From: Myxococcota bacterium
GTDB lineage: Bacteria > Myxococcota_A > UBA9160 > SZUA-336
Assembly: GCA_035498015.1 (NCBI GenBank)
Contig: DATKAO010000108.1
Span: 1-51,686, forward strand
Direction: 5' to 3'
DNA length: 51,686 nucleotides
Shown: piece by piece, positions 1 through 8,512 of the stretch
How the letters are laid out: the number at the start of each line of letters is the position of its first letter
Numbering within the stretch: position 1 is the stretch's first letter
Made by a program: the position numbers and the translations under genes
Notes under the pieces: model-generated
Told to the model about the DNA's origin: nothing
Database searches by the model: none
The model's input: the letters and a program-made list of their open reading frames with translations, nothing else

Positions 1-114
1 CCGGCTAGTTCACGTTGGCGGGAGTCTCGACTTCCGTCACGCCCTCGAAGATGTCCTGGAGCGCGGGCCAGGTCCACAGACCTAGGCCTGAGCGACCGCG
101 CTCGGGTGGACCGG

Positions 115-393
115 TCAGCCTCGGGACTTTGGATAGGGGAGCCGCGCGAACGCCTCGCTAGTAGCGTTCGCTCTACGCTCGTCGAGGGCGATAGCGTAGA
201 GCGCCTGCACTAGTCCCTCAAACACGACGGGCCGAGACTCGGGCCGCAGGCCGAACGCCGCCACTAACTGGTCTGTCTTTTCGAGGAAAGGCGGTCTCTC
301 CGACTCCTCAAGCAGAGCCTCGGAAGACGAGAGGTGGTCGTCGGCGTGCGGTGATTCTGCTTCGATCCGCGTGAACTTCGACGGCTCAGCCAT
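115..393 (-). CDS. small hypothetical protein coupled to integrase remnant
   Basis: 92-aa protein of no family I recognise, acidic in the first half and with a clear Arg-Pro end. Its ATG lies inside the last codons of the integrase remnant: the start and the integrase stop share the 8 bases ATGGCTGA, so the two were probably translated together. It may be a small accessory gene carried with the recombinase, or a piece of a decayed element. There is no signal peptide, membrane segment or motif that gives a function. The downstream 114 bases at the window edge carry no gene that I can support. Confidence 0.45.
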   Translation of the reverse strand: MAEPSKFTRIEAESPHADDHLSSSEALLEESERPPFLEKTDQLVAAFGLRPESRPVVFEGLVQALYAIALDERRANATSEAFARLPYPKSRG

Positions 394-811
394 CGCCGAC
401 GATCTCCATCAGCGCCTTCGACCACAGCTCCAGCGCGGCTCGCTTCTCGGCAGCCGCCTCGCTCTTGTCGTAGATCCGCTCGAGGCCGACACGCGCGTGC
501 CCGAGCACGGCTTCGGCGACGTGCGGCGCGACGCGCAGCTCGGTGAGTCGCGTGCGTGCCGTCATGCGGAGGTCGTGCACGCGGAAGTGCGGCAGCTCCA
601 GGCTGGCGTCGCGCCGCAGCACGATCGCGGCTGCGTCACGCAGTGCGTCGCTCGCGCGCGTGAAGCCCGAGATGGGCGAGCGCCCGAACGTGTTCGTGAA
701 CATGAAGTCACCTCGTCGGAACCGCGGTAGCGCGGTCACGACGCGCCACGCAGCCTCAGAGAGTGGGATGAGCTGGCCGCGCCGGCTCTTGTGGCGCTCG
801 GGTGAAATCCG
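386..811 (-). pseudogene. tyrosine recombinase/phage integrase, C-terminal remnant
   Basis: The last ~140 codons match the catalytic C-terminus of phage-type tyrosine recombinases, which cut and rejoin att sites. Visible are the conserved box HDLRMTARTRL (the HxxR pair), the LGHARVGLERIY segment holding the second His and the nucleophile Tyr, and the usual end in which EKRAALELW follows the Tyr. The N-terminal DNA-binding domains and the first catalytic Arg are missing. The frame stays open upstream to about 970, but that part is antisense to a secreted-protein fragment and does not look like integrase. Homology starts at about RISPERHKS (base ~811), so the gene has lost its 5' part and is probably dead. 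Confidence 0.8.
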
Positions 812-1154
812 CGTAGGCCGAGATGTGCCCCGGCGACGCGGTAGCGAAGCCCGTCCAGCCCGCCCCGCTGAGTGGACACGGAGGGGTGTCACAGAGGGGG
901 TTTTCCGGATCTCCGGCGCCCGCGGTCGTGAACATCTCGCTCGAACCACCGGTGACTGAAACCGAGCCACCCGGCCCGGCGGTGGGCACGAGCTCGGAGC
1001 GGTGAGGAGTCACACCGTCGTCCCCCGAGGTATACCCGCCGCCGCTGGCGCTCGCGGATGGGGCCGCTGCGCTCGGAAGCGGGTTGGCGACCGCAGCCAG
1101 GACCCACGATGCCAAGGCGAGACGACGCGCGATCACGCGGAGCCCCTTTTTCAT
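756..1154 (-). CDS. secreted protein, truncated by junction with integrase remnant
   Basis: 132-aa open frame that starts MKKGLRVIARRL, followed by a hydrophobic stretch and an Ala-rich cleavage region (PSAAA): a standard Sec signal peptide. The mature part is rich in Gly, Ser and Thr and has a CDTPPC pair, like an extracellular surface or passenger protein. After about residue 118 (base ~801) the protein-like character ends and the frame runs out of frame through the integrase remnant to a stop at 756. The true C-terminus therefore seems lost at a rearrangement point near 801-811. The start at 1154 is chosen because the signal peptide begins there; an in-frame ATG nine codons upstream is less likely. 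Confidence 0.55.
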   Translation of the reverse strand: MKKGLRVIARRLALASWVLAAVANPLPSAAAPSASASGGGYTSGDDGVTPHRSELVPTAGPGGSVSVTGGSSEMFTTAGAGDPENPLCDTPPCPLSGAGWTGFATASPGHISAYADFTRAPQEPARPAHPTL

Positions 1155-1199
1155 GAGCGGAGCTTGATCTTCGCCATCCAAAGCATGACTCAGGGAGAC

Positions 1200-1230
1200 A
1201 TCGTAAATCAGTGACTGGGGGTCGGGTCAA
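1200..1230 (-). promoter_or_regulatory. possible sigma-70 promoter for the truncated secreted gene
   Basis: On the minus strand TTGACC (1230-1225) and TACGAT (1205-1200) are separated by 19 bases, about 45 bases before the ATG at 1154. The -35 is good and the -10 fair, but the spacing is longer than ideal. The rest of the 190-base gap 1155-1344 shows no gene. Confidence 0.3.
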
Positions 1231-1344
1231 TCTCGAAATTCGCCGATCCGTGCCAGCGCAAGGCCAGTGCCTGAGGAGCTCGAAAGTGACGAGACTCCGA
1301 GGCTCTGAGTCGCGCGCCGACTCCGAGTCGCCACCCTGTGTCGG

Positions 1345-1608
1345 TCAGGTCGCGCTGGCGAGGACGCGGTCGGCGAGAGCCTGGGTCTCGCGCAGAAGCT
1401 TCTCGTTCGCGCGCTGCACCTGGCTCGGGATCGTGAACGTGTCGACGAGCACGCCGATCAGGAAGCCGCCCAGCGTGCACAGGTAGAACAGGCCCATGAG
1501 CGGGCGGTTGAGATAGAACTTGTGCGCGCCGAAGCCGCCGAGGAAGAGCCACCAGAGATAGGCCGTGCCGGTGCTCTTGAGCGGGACGACGTAAGTCGGT
1601 CGGGCCAT
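1345..1608 (-). CDS. TM2 domain-containing small membrane protein
   Basis: 87-aa protein with the TM2 pattern: a first transmembrane helix (AYLWWLFLGGFGAHKFYL), a short loop with the conserved GxxGxHxFY-like GGFGAHKFYL, and a second helix (LFYLCTLGGFLIGVLVD) ending in an Asp. The C-terminal 25 residues are charged and helical. TM2 proteins are common in bacteria, and their molecular role is mostly unknown. The start is chosen at the ATG at 1608, which has GGAG a few bases before it (gaggagatcccc); the open frame extends farther upstream only because of the high G+C. It is divergent from the deacetylase gene. Confidence 0.85.
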   Translation of the reverse strand: MARPTYVVPLKSTGTAYLWWLFLGGFGAHKFYLNRPLMGLFYLCTLGGFLIGVLVDTFTIPSQVQRANEKLLRETQALADRVLASAT

Positions 1609-1705
1609 GGGGATCTCCTCTCTGCCCCTGTGCGACCTTCCGGCGGGAAATCTTGAGTCCCTGCAGACGTCGAGCGACTCGACTACGCTTGGGACCCGAG
1701 GGAAG

Positions 1706-2554
1706 ATGGTCGACCAGGCACCCGAAGAGACTCGCCGGCTGCCGCGGGGCTGGCTGCCGGCGCCGGCGATCCAGGCGACGGCGGCGCTGCACCTCGGAGG
1801 TGCGCTGGCGCTGGCGTTGGCGCGCACCGATTGGCGCTGGGTCGCGGGCGCGCTGCTCGCGAACCACGGGCTGATCCTCGCGGCGACGCTCGCGCCGCGC
1901 AGCCGCGTGCTCGGGCCCAACGTGGTGCGGCTGCCGGAGGCGAGCGCGGCGCGGCGCGAGGTGGCGCTCACCTTCGACGACGGGCCCGATCCCGAGGTGA
2001 CTCCGCGCGTGCTCGACATTCTGGACCGGCACGGCGCGCTGGCGAGCTTCTTCTGCATCGGCGAGCGCGTGGCGGCGCAGCCGGAGCTGGTGCGCGAGAT
2101 CGTCGCGCGCGGCCACGCCGTCGAGAGTCACAGCCAGACCCACTCACTGGCGTTCGCGGCCTTCGGCCCGGGACGGCTGCGGCGCGAGGTCGCGCAGGCT
2201 CAGGCCGCGATCACCGGCGCCGCGGGCGTCGCGCCCGCGTTCTTCCGCGCGCCCTACGGACCGCGCAGCCCCATGCTCGATCTGGTGCTGGCGCGCGCGG
2301 GACTCACCTATGTCTCGTGGCAGCGGCGCGGCTACGACTCGGTGGACCCCGATCCCGAACGGGTGTTCCGCCGGCTGGCCGACCCGCTGCGCGCGGGCGA
2401 CGTGCTCTTGCTCCACGACGGCTCGACCGCGGCGCGGCGGCGCTTCGAGCCCACGGTGCTGCGCGCGCTGCCGCGGCTCTTGCGCCACTTCCAGGAGCAC
2501 GGCCTCCGGCCAGTCACCCTGCGCGCGGCGTTCGGCGTTGCCCACGCCGCCTGA
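1706..2554 (+). CDS. polysaccharide deacetylase (NodB homology domain)
   Basis: 282-aa protein with an N-terminal hydrophobic anchor (about residues 20-70, two short helices), then a NodB-type CE4 domain. CE4 enzymes remove N- or O-acetyl groups from glycans with a metal held by an Asp-His-His triad. Visible: the first motif TFDDGPDP (catalytic and metal Asp), the second motif SHSQTHSL with the two metal His, the RAPYGP motif, and LLLHDGS near the end. The substrate cannot be told; peptidoglycan, chitin-like or surface polysaccharide are possible. The ATG at 1706 is tentative, since the frame is open back to 1607. The methyltransferase frame overlaps its 3' end, so the two are likely one operon. 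Confidence 0.85.
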   Translation: MVDQAPEETRRLPRGWLPAPAIQATAALHLGGALALALARTDWRWVAGALLANHGLILAATLAPRSRVLGPNVVRLPEASAARREVALTFDDGPDPEVTPRVLDILDRHGALASFFCIGERVAAQPELVREIVARGHAVESHSQTHSLAFAAFGPGRLRREVAQAQAAITGAAGVAPAFFRAPYGPRSPMLDLVLARAGLTYVSWQRRGYDSVDPDPERVFRRLADPLRAGDVLLLHDGSTAARRRFEPTVLRALPRLLRHFQEHGLRPVTLRAAFGVAHAA

Positions 2555-3266
2555 CGCGTGGGTCGATGCGGTGGCGCGGCGCTACGCTCCGGCCGGCCGC
2601 TTCGCCCGGGCGTATGCGCGCGCCAAGCTGCGGCGTGACCCGATCTTCGCGGCGCTGCTGCGCCAGGGCCTCTTGCCCGAGTCCGGGCGGCTCCTGGACG
2701 CGGGCTGCGGCCAGGGCATGCTGCTCACCGCGCTGGCGGTGACTCGCGAGCCCGAGGTCAGCGCGCGCTGGCCGGCCGACTGGCCGAAGCCGCCCGCGGC
2801 GCTCGAGCTCACGGGCATCGAGCGCGACCCCAAGGACGCCGAGCGCGCGCGCGCGGCGCTGCGCGGAGCAGGCCGCATCGTGACCGCCGACCTGCGCGAG
2901 GCGATCCTGCCGCGCAGCGACGTGGTCGCGCTGGTCGACGTGATCCACTATCTCGAGCCGGCCGCGCAGGAGACACTGCTGCGCCGCGTGTGCGCTGCGC
3001 TCGCGCCCGGCGGTCTGCTCCTGCTGCGCATCTGCGATGCCGACGCCGGCGTGCGCGCGGTGCTGACGCGCGCGGGCGACCACCTCGGCGTGTTCACCCG
3101 GCGCGGGCGGGTGGGGCGGCTGCACCTGCGCAGCGCCGCCGCGTGGAGCGCGCTCTTGCGTGGCGCCGGTCTTGCGGTCGAGGCGGTGCCGATGGCCGAG
3201 GGCACGCCGTTCGCGAACGTGCTCCTGCTCGGCCGCGCGAATCCAGCGGGCAGCCGCGCGCCGTAG
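2538..3266 (+). CDS. class I SAM-dependent methyltransferase
   Basis: About 242 aa. A typical Rossmann methyltransferase: motif I LLDAGCGQGMLL binds S-adenosylmethionine, followed by an acidic residue in GIERD (ribose contact), then a DVIHYLEP post-motif and LAPGGLLLLRICD, the usual 'leader-has-finished-product' strand. The acceptor is unknown. The N-terminus is uncertain: a TTG at 2538 would overlap the deacetylase stop by 17 bases, and a GTG at 2571 is the alternative. Because WVDAVARRYAPAGRFA before the GTG resembles family N-termini, TTG 2538 is preferred. Its tight coupling to the deacetylase suggests work on the same glycan or lipid, which is an inference. Confidence 0.75.
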   Translation: MPTPPDAWVDAVARRYAPAGRFARAYARAKLRRDPIFAALLRQGLLPESGRLLDAGCGQGMLLTALAVTREPEVSARWPADWPKPPAALELTGIERDPKDAERARAALRGAGRIVTADLREAILPRSDVVALVDVIHYLEPAAQETLLRRVCAALAPGGLLLLRICDADAGVRAVLTRAGDHLGVFTRRGRVGRLHLRSAAAWSALLRGAGLAVEAVPMAEGTPFANVLLLGRANPAGSRAP

Positions 3267-3274
3267 TGAGAGCG

Positions 3275-3526
3275 ATGAGAGCTCGAATCGCCTGGGCCGT
3301 CCTGGTCGCTGCGCTGGCCTGCGCCGGCACACAGACTCCGCCGCCGGTGGCCGCCGAGCCCCCGCGCGATGCGCCGCCCGCCGACCTCCAGTCGGAGACA
3401 CTCGTGCGCTGCCTGATCGACACGCCCGATGGCTGCAGCGGCTGCGATCAGGGAGACACCTGCGTGTACAAGCAGATGAAGGAATACGACTGCGTGTACA
3501 TCGTCTACGGGACGAAGTGCTCGTGA
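3275..3526 (+). CDS. small Cys-rich exported protein, possible lipoprotein
   Basis: 83-aa protein with a short signal peptide (RARIAWAVLVAALACAG) that ends in a plausible but non-ideal lipobox (ALAC, Cys16). A Pro/Ala linker follows, then a compact C-terminal domain with six Cys (RCL, GCSGC, TCVY, DCVY, KCS). These Cys suggest disulfides in the periplasm or on the surface. No family recognised. The ATG at 3275 lies 9 bases after the methyltransferase stop, so it may be the last gene of that operon. It converges on the sugar transporter gene with only 10 bases between. Confidence 0.65.
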   Translation: MRARIAWAVLVAALACAGTQTPPPVAAEPPRDAPPADLQSETLVRCLIDTPDGCSGCDQGDTCVYKQMKEYDCVYIVYGTKCS

Positions 3527-3536
3527 GTCGCGCCGG

Positions 3537-5324
3537 CTAGGACGCGCGCTGCAGCGCCTCGGCCGCCGAGCCCACGGGCGGCAGCGTGCGCGCGGTCTGC
3601 TCGAGGTGCGCGCGCAAAAGCTCGGGCGCGACGGGCCGCGCCGCCATGCGAGCCGCGGGCCCGAGCCGCAGCGCGTGGAAGGCCGCGCCCGTGAGCGCGA
3701 AGCCGGCAGTCACGACCGACAGCACGGGCAGGAGGCCGGGCTCCTCGTGCACCGCAGGCAGCGTCGCGATGCAGGTGCCCACGGCCGCGATCGACAGCGC
3801 CAGACACGCGCCGGCTTTGGCCGCCACGCGCCCGCGCAGCCCGGCGGCGCCCTGCGCGATCACGCGCCGGAGCTCGCCCGGGGAGAAGTGATCGAGGAAC
3901 CAGGCGGTGTCGGGATCGACCAGGCGCGCGGAGGGCGGCGGAATCACTCGTCCCGTGAGCGGGTCGACGGCGTTCTCGCCGCGTGCGTGCGCCGCGATCC
4001 CGGCACGGATCTTCTCGTGCACCTGTTGACTCACGTTGTACTGGCGGCCCAGGAAGAACGCGACGGTCGCGCACGCGGCCGGGACCAGCGCGTAGATCAC
4101 GCGGATGCCCAGCAGCACGGTGGGTGACTGGTCCTGGTTCGGCACGTAGCCGAGCTGCGCCAGCAGCGCGATCGGCAGCGCCGCACCCGGGATCGCCACG
4201 AGCTTGGGCACCAGCGCCCAGAACGCGGTGAACTGCGCCTCGCGGCGCTGTCCGGTGTGCAGCTCGTCGTAGTCGATCACGTCGGCCTGCATCGCGGGGA
4301 AGAGCAGGAAGCCGGCGCCAAACGCAATGCCCGCCCACACGTGCAAGACCGCCACCCACGCGACGTCGCCCTTGCCCACGAAGAACAGGCCGATGCCCGC
4401 GCTGATCCCGATCATGAACGAGGCGAGCCAGGCGTGCAGCTTGCCGAAGCGGTGCGCCGCCCAGACCCACAGCGGCACGCAGAAGAAGCTCGTGCCGAAA
4501 TACAGCACGAGGAACAGCGCGACCGTCTTCTGCGTGTCTGCGGGGTCGATCACGTAGTCGGTGTAGTAGGGCAGCATGAGCGCCGGGATCGCGGCCGGCA
4601 GGCTCGCGACCACGAGCGTGAGGAACAGGATCATGAACGGGCGATTGCGCACCGCGACGCGCACGCCGGGCACCAGCGCGTTCGCGGCGTGAGTCGTGCT
4701 GCGGCGGCGCTCGCGCACGCCCACCACGAGCAGCGCGTACAGCACCACCAGGAGCACCGCGAGCATCGTCCCGGTCGCCGCCATCGCGCCGCGCGGCCCG
4801 CGCGCCGCCAGCACCACCGGCAGCACGCTCGCGAAGAACGTGCCCGAGATCAGGAACGCCGTGCGCCAGCCGTACAGGCTCGAGCGCTCGTGGTAGTCGA
4901 CCGTGAGCTCCGCGCCCATGCCGAGATAGGGGATCTCGTAGATGGCGTGGAAGAAGAAGTAGAGCGCGAAGGTGACTCCGAACCACACGCCCGCCTGCGC
5001 CGGCTCGAGTGACTCCGGCGGCGAGAGCATGAGATACAATGCCACCGCGCAGAACGGCGCGCCGATCAGGAGATACGGCCGGCGCCGGCCGAGCCGGGTG
5101 TGCGTGCGGTCGGACAGCCAGCCGATCGCCGGGTCGACCATGGCGTCGAGCGCGCGCGCGATCGCGATCGCCAGCGCGATGTAGCCGATCGGCACCAGCA
5201 CCACGTCCGAGTAGAACTTCGGCAGGTGGATGAGCAGCGGGATCGCGATGGCCGCGCCCGCGAAGGTCGGCGCGCTGTAGAGCAGCTTCTGCAGCAGTGA
5301 GAGCTTCGGCTCGTTGGAAGTCAC
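3537..5324 (-). CDS. GPH-family (MelB-type) sugar/cation transporter with C-terminal extension
   Basis: 595-aa membrane protein. The first ~450 residues match the glycoside-pentoside-hexuronide branch of the MFS, with about 12 membrane helices and the signature DPAIGWLSDRTHTRLGRRRPY between helices 2 and 3. Such proteins import sugars or glycosides with Na+ or H+. It is 100-150 residues longer than usual: after a charged, probably cytoplasmic segment (about residues 430-490) come two more hydrophobic segments (ACLALSIAAVGTCIATL and LLPVLSVVTAGFALTGAAF). The start is a GTG at 5324. It stands alone on the minus strand, downstream of the polyamine-synthase-like gene by 43 bases. The substrate is unknown. 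Confidence 0.85.
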   Translation of the reverse strand: MTSNEPKLSLLQKLLYSAPTFAGAAIAIPLLIHLPKFYSDVVLVPIGYIALAIAIARALDAMVDPAIGWLSDRTHTRLGRRRPYLLIGAPFCAVALYLMLSPPESLEPAQAGVWFGVTFALYFFFHAIYEIPYLGMGAELTVDYHERSSLYGWRTAFLISGTFFASVLPVVLAARGPRGAMAATGTMLAVLLVVLYALLVVGVRERRRSTTHAANALVPGVRVAVRNRPFMILFLTLVVASLPAAIPALMLPYYTDYVIDPADTQKTVALFLVLYFGTSFFCVPLWVWAAHRFGKLHAWLASFMIGISAGIGLFFVGKGDVAWVAVLHVWAGIAFGAGFLLFPAMQADVIDYDELHTGQRREAQFTAFWALVPKLVAIPGAALPIALLAQLGYVPNQDQSPTVLLGIRVIYALVPAACATVAFFLGRQYNVSQQVHEKIRAGIAAHARGENAVDPLTGRVIPPPSARLVDPDTAWFLDHFSPGELRRVIAQGAAGLRGRVAAKAGACLALSIAAVGTCIATLPAVHEEPGLLPVLSVVTAGFALTGAAFHALRLGPAARMAARPVAPELLRAHLEQTARTLPPVGSAAEALQRAS

Positions 5325-5367
5325 GGCGCGCAGTATGAGGGGAGCGCCCGCGCGCGGTAAAGCGAGC

Positions 5368-8300
5368 TCAGCCGCCGAGGCGCGCGAGCGCGGCGCGCGC
5401 CTGCGCGTTCTCGGGTTGGACCGCGAGCGCGCGCTGCAGCGTCTGCCGTGCGCGTGTGACGTCCCCCGCGCGCTCGGCCGCGAGCGCCATCCAGTACAGA
5501 GTGAGCGCCTGGTTGTGCCGCGCGCGCGCCGCTTCGGCGCTGCGACCCTGGCGCGCGCAGGCCTGCTCGAGCAGCTGCCAGGCCTGCACGAAGCCGGGCT
5601 CGGCGCCGGTGAAGGCCTCGAGCCGCCGGATACCGTCCGGTAGGTCGCCGGCCTGAAGCGCGGCGATCGCCGCCAGGAACCAGAGCGGCTTCGACTGGGC
5701 CCAGTACTCGCTGCGCTCGACCTCGGCCAGCGCCGCGCGCGCCTCGACGGGGCGCTTCAGCCGCAGCAGCGCGCTGGCGCGCACGCCGAGCAGCGCCGGA
5801 TCGCCCGGCCTCCGGGCCAGCGCCGCGTCGACGTCGGCCAGCGCGCCCGGCACGGCCGAGTCCTCTTGGTCCAGACGCTCGCGCGCGCGCAGCATGCGCA
5901 CGTCGTACGAGTCGGGCTCGCGCGCCGCCGCGCGGTCGAGCTCGGCGGCGTAGTGCGCCTCGTCGATCTGGCCGGCCGAGCGCGCGAACTGCGCGCGCGC
6001 CGCGATCACCTCGCCCGAGTCGGGCGCCAGCGCCGCGATGCGCGCGGTGGCGAGTGAGTCGTGGCGCACGTTCAGGTAGGCCAGCGCGAGCTCACCGGCC
6101 CGCGGCGCGCCGGGCGCGGCGAGCGCCGGCTCGAGCAGCCCCGCGCGCGACAGCGGCTGCGCGTCGATGCGCGCCCAGGCGCGCGCGCTCGGCCCCTCGC
6201 CCGGCGGCGCGAAGTGATCGGCGTAGAGCAGCCAGGGCGTGCGCAGCTCGACGAACAGGTTGTCGTCGCGGTTCTCGAGCGCGCCCGCGCCGACCAGCGC
6301 CGCGACGTCCTCGGGCATGAGCCGCAGGAGACTCCACAGCTCGGCCGTGGAGTGGGTGCCGATCCGGTACAGGTCGGACTGCACGGCCGGCGGGAGTGAC
6401 TCGAAGCGCGGCAGGTCGGCGGGAGTGAGTGGCTCGAGCCGCGCCAGCACGATCAGGTCGGCCTTGTTGCGGTCGAGCACGAGCGTGTACACGCAGGGGA
6501 ACTCGGCCTCCAGCGCGGCCAGGATCGCGCGCAGCGCGTCGAAGTCGATCGCGTACAGGGGGAACCAGGCCACGAAGCGCCCGTGGGGCGCGAGCGCGCC
6601 GCGCGCCGCATGGAAATACTCGCGCGTGAACAGGTTCGCGACGCCCGTGAGCCAGGGGTTCGACGGCTGCGAGATGATCACGTCGTACCTCTCGTGCGTG
6701 GCCGCCACGAAGTGGCGCCCGTCGTCGAGCACCACGTGCACGGCCGGGTTCGCGAGCGGGCGCCCGTTCACCGGCTCGAAGAAACGCGAGGCCTCGAGCA
6801 TGGCCGGCTCGAGCTCGACCGCGTCGAGTCTCTCGACCGGATGGCGCGCCGCGGAGCCCACGGTGACTCCCGACGCCCAGCCCACCACCAGCACCCGCTT
6901 CGCGGGCGGCCCGAACAGCATGGCGGCCTGGGCCACCAGCACCTGCGTGGCCATGTCGCCGCCGGTCGAGGCGTCGGCCTTGCCGTTCAGGTGCAGCGAA
7001 GTGACTCCGCGCGCCTCGTGCACCGAGACCGTCGCGGAGAGCCCGTCGCGGTAGTAGAGCATGCGCTCCGGCGGCACGCCCTCGAGCAAGCTCGCGTCGG
7101 GTGAGTCGTCGAAGATGTGCGTCGACACGTAGCCGCCGCGCGCGAGCGGATCGGTGTCGAGCGAAGGCGGGTGGAGCGAGACCGCGGCCGCGAGCAGCGC
7201 GCAGGGGGCGGCCCGGGCGATCCGGCCGCGCGCGCTCGGCGCACCGCGCCACAGCAGGACGGCCGCGGCTGCCGCGAGATTGGTCGCGATCGCGAGCGCG
7301 GCCGTGCCGCGCAGGCCGAGCAGCGGCAGGAGCACGAAGCCCGCCAGGAACGCGCCCGTGGCCGAGCCCAGCGTGTTCGCGAAGTACACGTCGCCCGCGG
7401 CGGGCGCCGCGCCCTGGGTCGTTGCCTGCGCGCGCGCGAGCAGCGGGAAGAGGGCGCCCAGCACGAGCGCGGGCGGGAACATCACCGCCACTGCCATCGC
7501 CATCTGCGAGCCGAAGAGAGTCACGGGCGAGCCGCCGAAGCGTCGCACCAGCCCCATGAACGCGGCCGGCAGGACCGGCAGCAGCGAGAGCGAAGCCAGC
7601 GAGAGCAGCCCCAGGGCGGCGATTCCGCCCGCGTAGACCGCGAGCGGCCGGCGCAGCCGGTCCGCGAACGGCTGGACGGCGAGTGACCCGAGCGCGATCC
7701 CGAGCAGGAACGCCGCCAGCATGCACGCAAAGGCGTAGATCGACGAGCCCATCACCATCGACAGCGCGCGCGTCCACGCCACCTCGTACACGAGCGAGGT
7801 GAAGCCCACCGTGGCGTAGGCGAGCAGGGCCGGGTTCCAGCGCGCGAGTGACTCGCGGGCCGGCGCCGGCGCCACCGGCTCGACGGCCGGCCAACGCCGC
7901 GCCAGGGCCAGCGCCAGCGCGCCCACCGCGAGATACAGCCCGGCGCCGGCCAGGCTCGAGCCGCGCACGCCGAGCGCCGGCAGCAGCAGGAACGTCGACC
8001 CGAACACGCCGCACACCGCGCCCAGCGTGTTCACGCCGTAGAGCAGCGCGATCCCCCGCCCGGCAGCGCCCGTGTCGCGCACCAGGGCCCGCGTCAGGAA
8101 CGGCAGCGTCATCCCCATGCCGACCGTGGGCACCACCAGCACGGCCAGCGACAGGGCGAAGCGCGCGAAGGCGGCCGGCCAGAACGAGAGACCGTCGAGC
8201 CACGCGCGGCCGAGCGCCGGGAAGACCGCGAAGATCGCCGGCACCGCCAGCGCGTAGAGCCCGACCGCGAGCTCGATCGCCCCGTAGGCGCGCACGCCGT

Positions 8301-8493
8301 CGCGCACGCGTGGCGCGAGCCGGCCACCGAGCAGCCCGCCGATCCCGAGCCCCGTCATGTAGGCGACGAGGATCGTGCTGATCGCGAGCGTGGTCGTGCC
8401 GAACACGAGCCGCAGCACGCGGCTCCAGGCGACCTCGAGCACGAGGCTGCCGGCGCCGGACAGGAAGAAGCAGAGCGAGAGGAGAACCGGCAC
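5368..8493 (-). CDS. fused membrane protein / spermidine synthase-like domain / TPR
   Basis: 1041-aa three-part protein. Residues ~1-440 form many hydrophobic helices like an MFS half-pair (starts VLLSLCFFLSGAGSLVLEVAWSR, typical of the family). Residues ~520-740 resemble the spermidine synthase Rossmann fold: LVVGWASGVTVG (SAM or decarboxylated-SAM loop), AVELEP, DDGRHFV, and DVIISQPSNPW, where spermidine synthases have a catalytic Asp region. Residues ~830-1041 are Ala/Arg-rich helical pairs, i.e. TPR-like. Proteins of this 'fused MFS/spermidine synthase' type are widespread but lack an agreed substrate. The start is a GTG at 8493. True spermidine synthase activity is not proven by the sequence. 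Confidence 0.85.
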   Translation of the reverse strand: MPVLLSLCFFLSGAGSLVLEVAWSRVLRLVFGTTTLAISTILVAYMTGLGIGGLLGGRLAPRVRDGVRAYGAIELAVGLYALAVPAIFAVFPALGRAWLDGLSFWPAAFARFALSLAVLVVPTVGMGMTLPFLTRALVRDTGAAGRGIALLYGVNTLGAVCGVFGSTFLLLPALGVRGSSLAGAGLYLAVGALALALARRWPAVEPVAPAPARESLARWNPALLAYATVGFTSLVYEVAWTRALSMVMGSSIYAFACMLAAFLLGIALGSLAVQPFADRLRRPLAVYAGGIAALGLLSLASLSLLPVLPAAFMGLVRRFGGSPVTLFGSQMAMAVAVMFPPALVLGALFPLLARAQATTQGAAPAAGDVYFANTLGSATGAFLAGFVLLPLLGLRGTAALAIATNLAAAAAVLLWRGAPSARGRIARAAPCALLAAAVSLHPPSLDTDPLARGGYVSTHIFDDSPDASLLEGVPPERMLYYRDGLSATVSVHEARGVTSLHLNGKADASTGGDMATQVLVAQAAMLFGPPAKRVLVVGWASGVTVGSAARHPVERLDAVELEPAMLEASRFFEPVNGRPLANPAVHVVLDDGRHFVAATHERYDVIISQPSNPWLTGVANLFTREYFHAARGALAPHGRFVAWFPLYAIDFDALRAILAALEAEFPCVYTLVLDRNKADLIVLARLEPLTPADLPRFESLPPAVQSDLYRIGTHSTAELWSLLRLMPEDVAALVGAGALENRDDNLFVELRTPWLLYADHFAPPGEGPSARAWARIDAQPLSRAGLLEPALAAPGAPRAGELALAYLNVRHDSLATARIAALAPDSGEVIAARAQFARSAGQIDEAHYAAELDRAAAREPDSYDVRMLRARERLDQEDSAVPGALADVDAALARRPGDPALLGVRASALLRLKRPVEARAALAEVERSEYWAQSKPLWFLAAIAALQAGDLPDGIRRLEAFTGAEPGFVQAWQLLEQACARQGRSAEAARARHNQALTLYWMALAAERAGDVTRARQTLQRALAVQPENAQARAALARLGG

Positions 8494-8512
8494 CGCGGGA
8501 TTCTAGCTGGCG

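Noticed and set aside
1-118. Open minus-strand frame ending with a TAG at 6-8
   Set aside because: Only about 35 codons, start unclear and no family pattern; may be a tail of a decayed gene but cannot be supported.
386-970. Intact 194-aa integrase
   Set aside because: Residues before ~811 do not resemble an integrase, and the first catalytic Arg and DNA-binding domains are missing.
6092-8203. 703-codon alternative frame within the polyamine-synthase-like gene
   Set aside because: Out-of-frame, Arg/Ala-rich; the 1041-aa frame has all domains.
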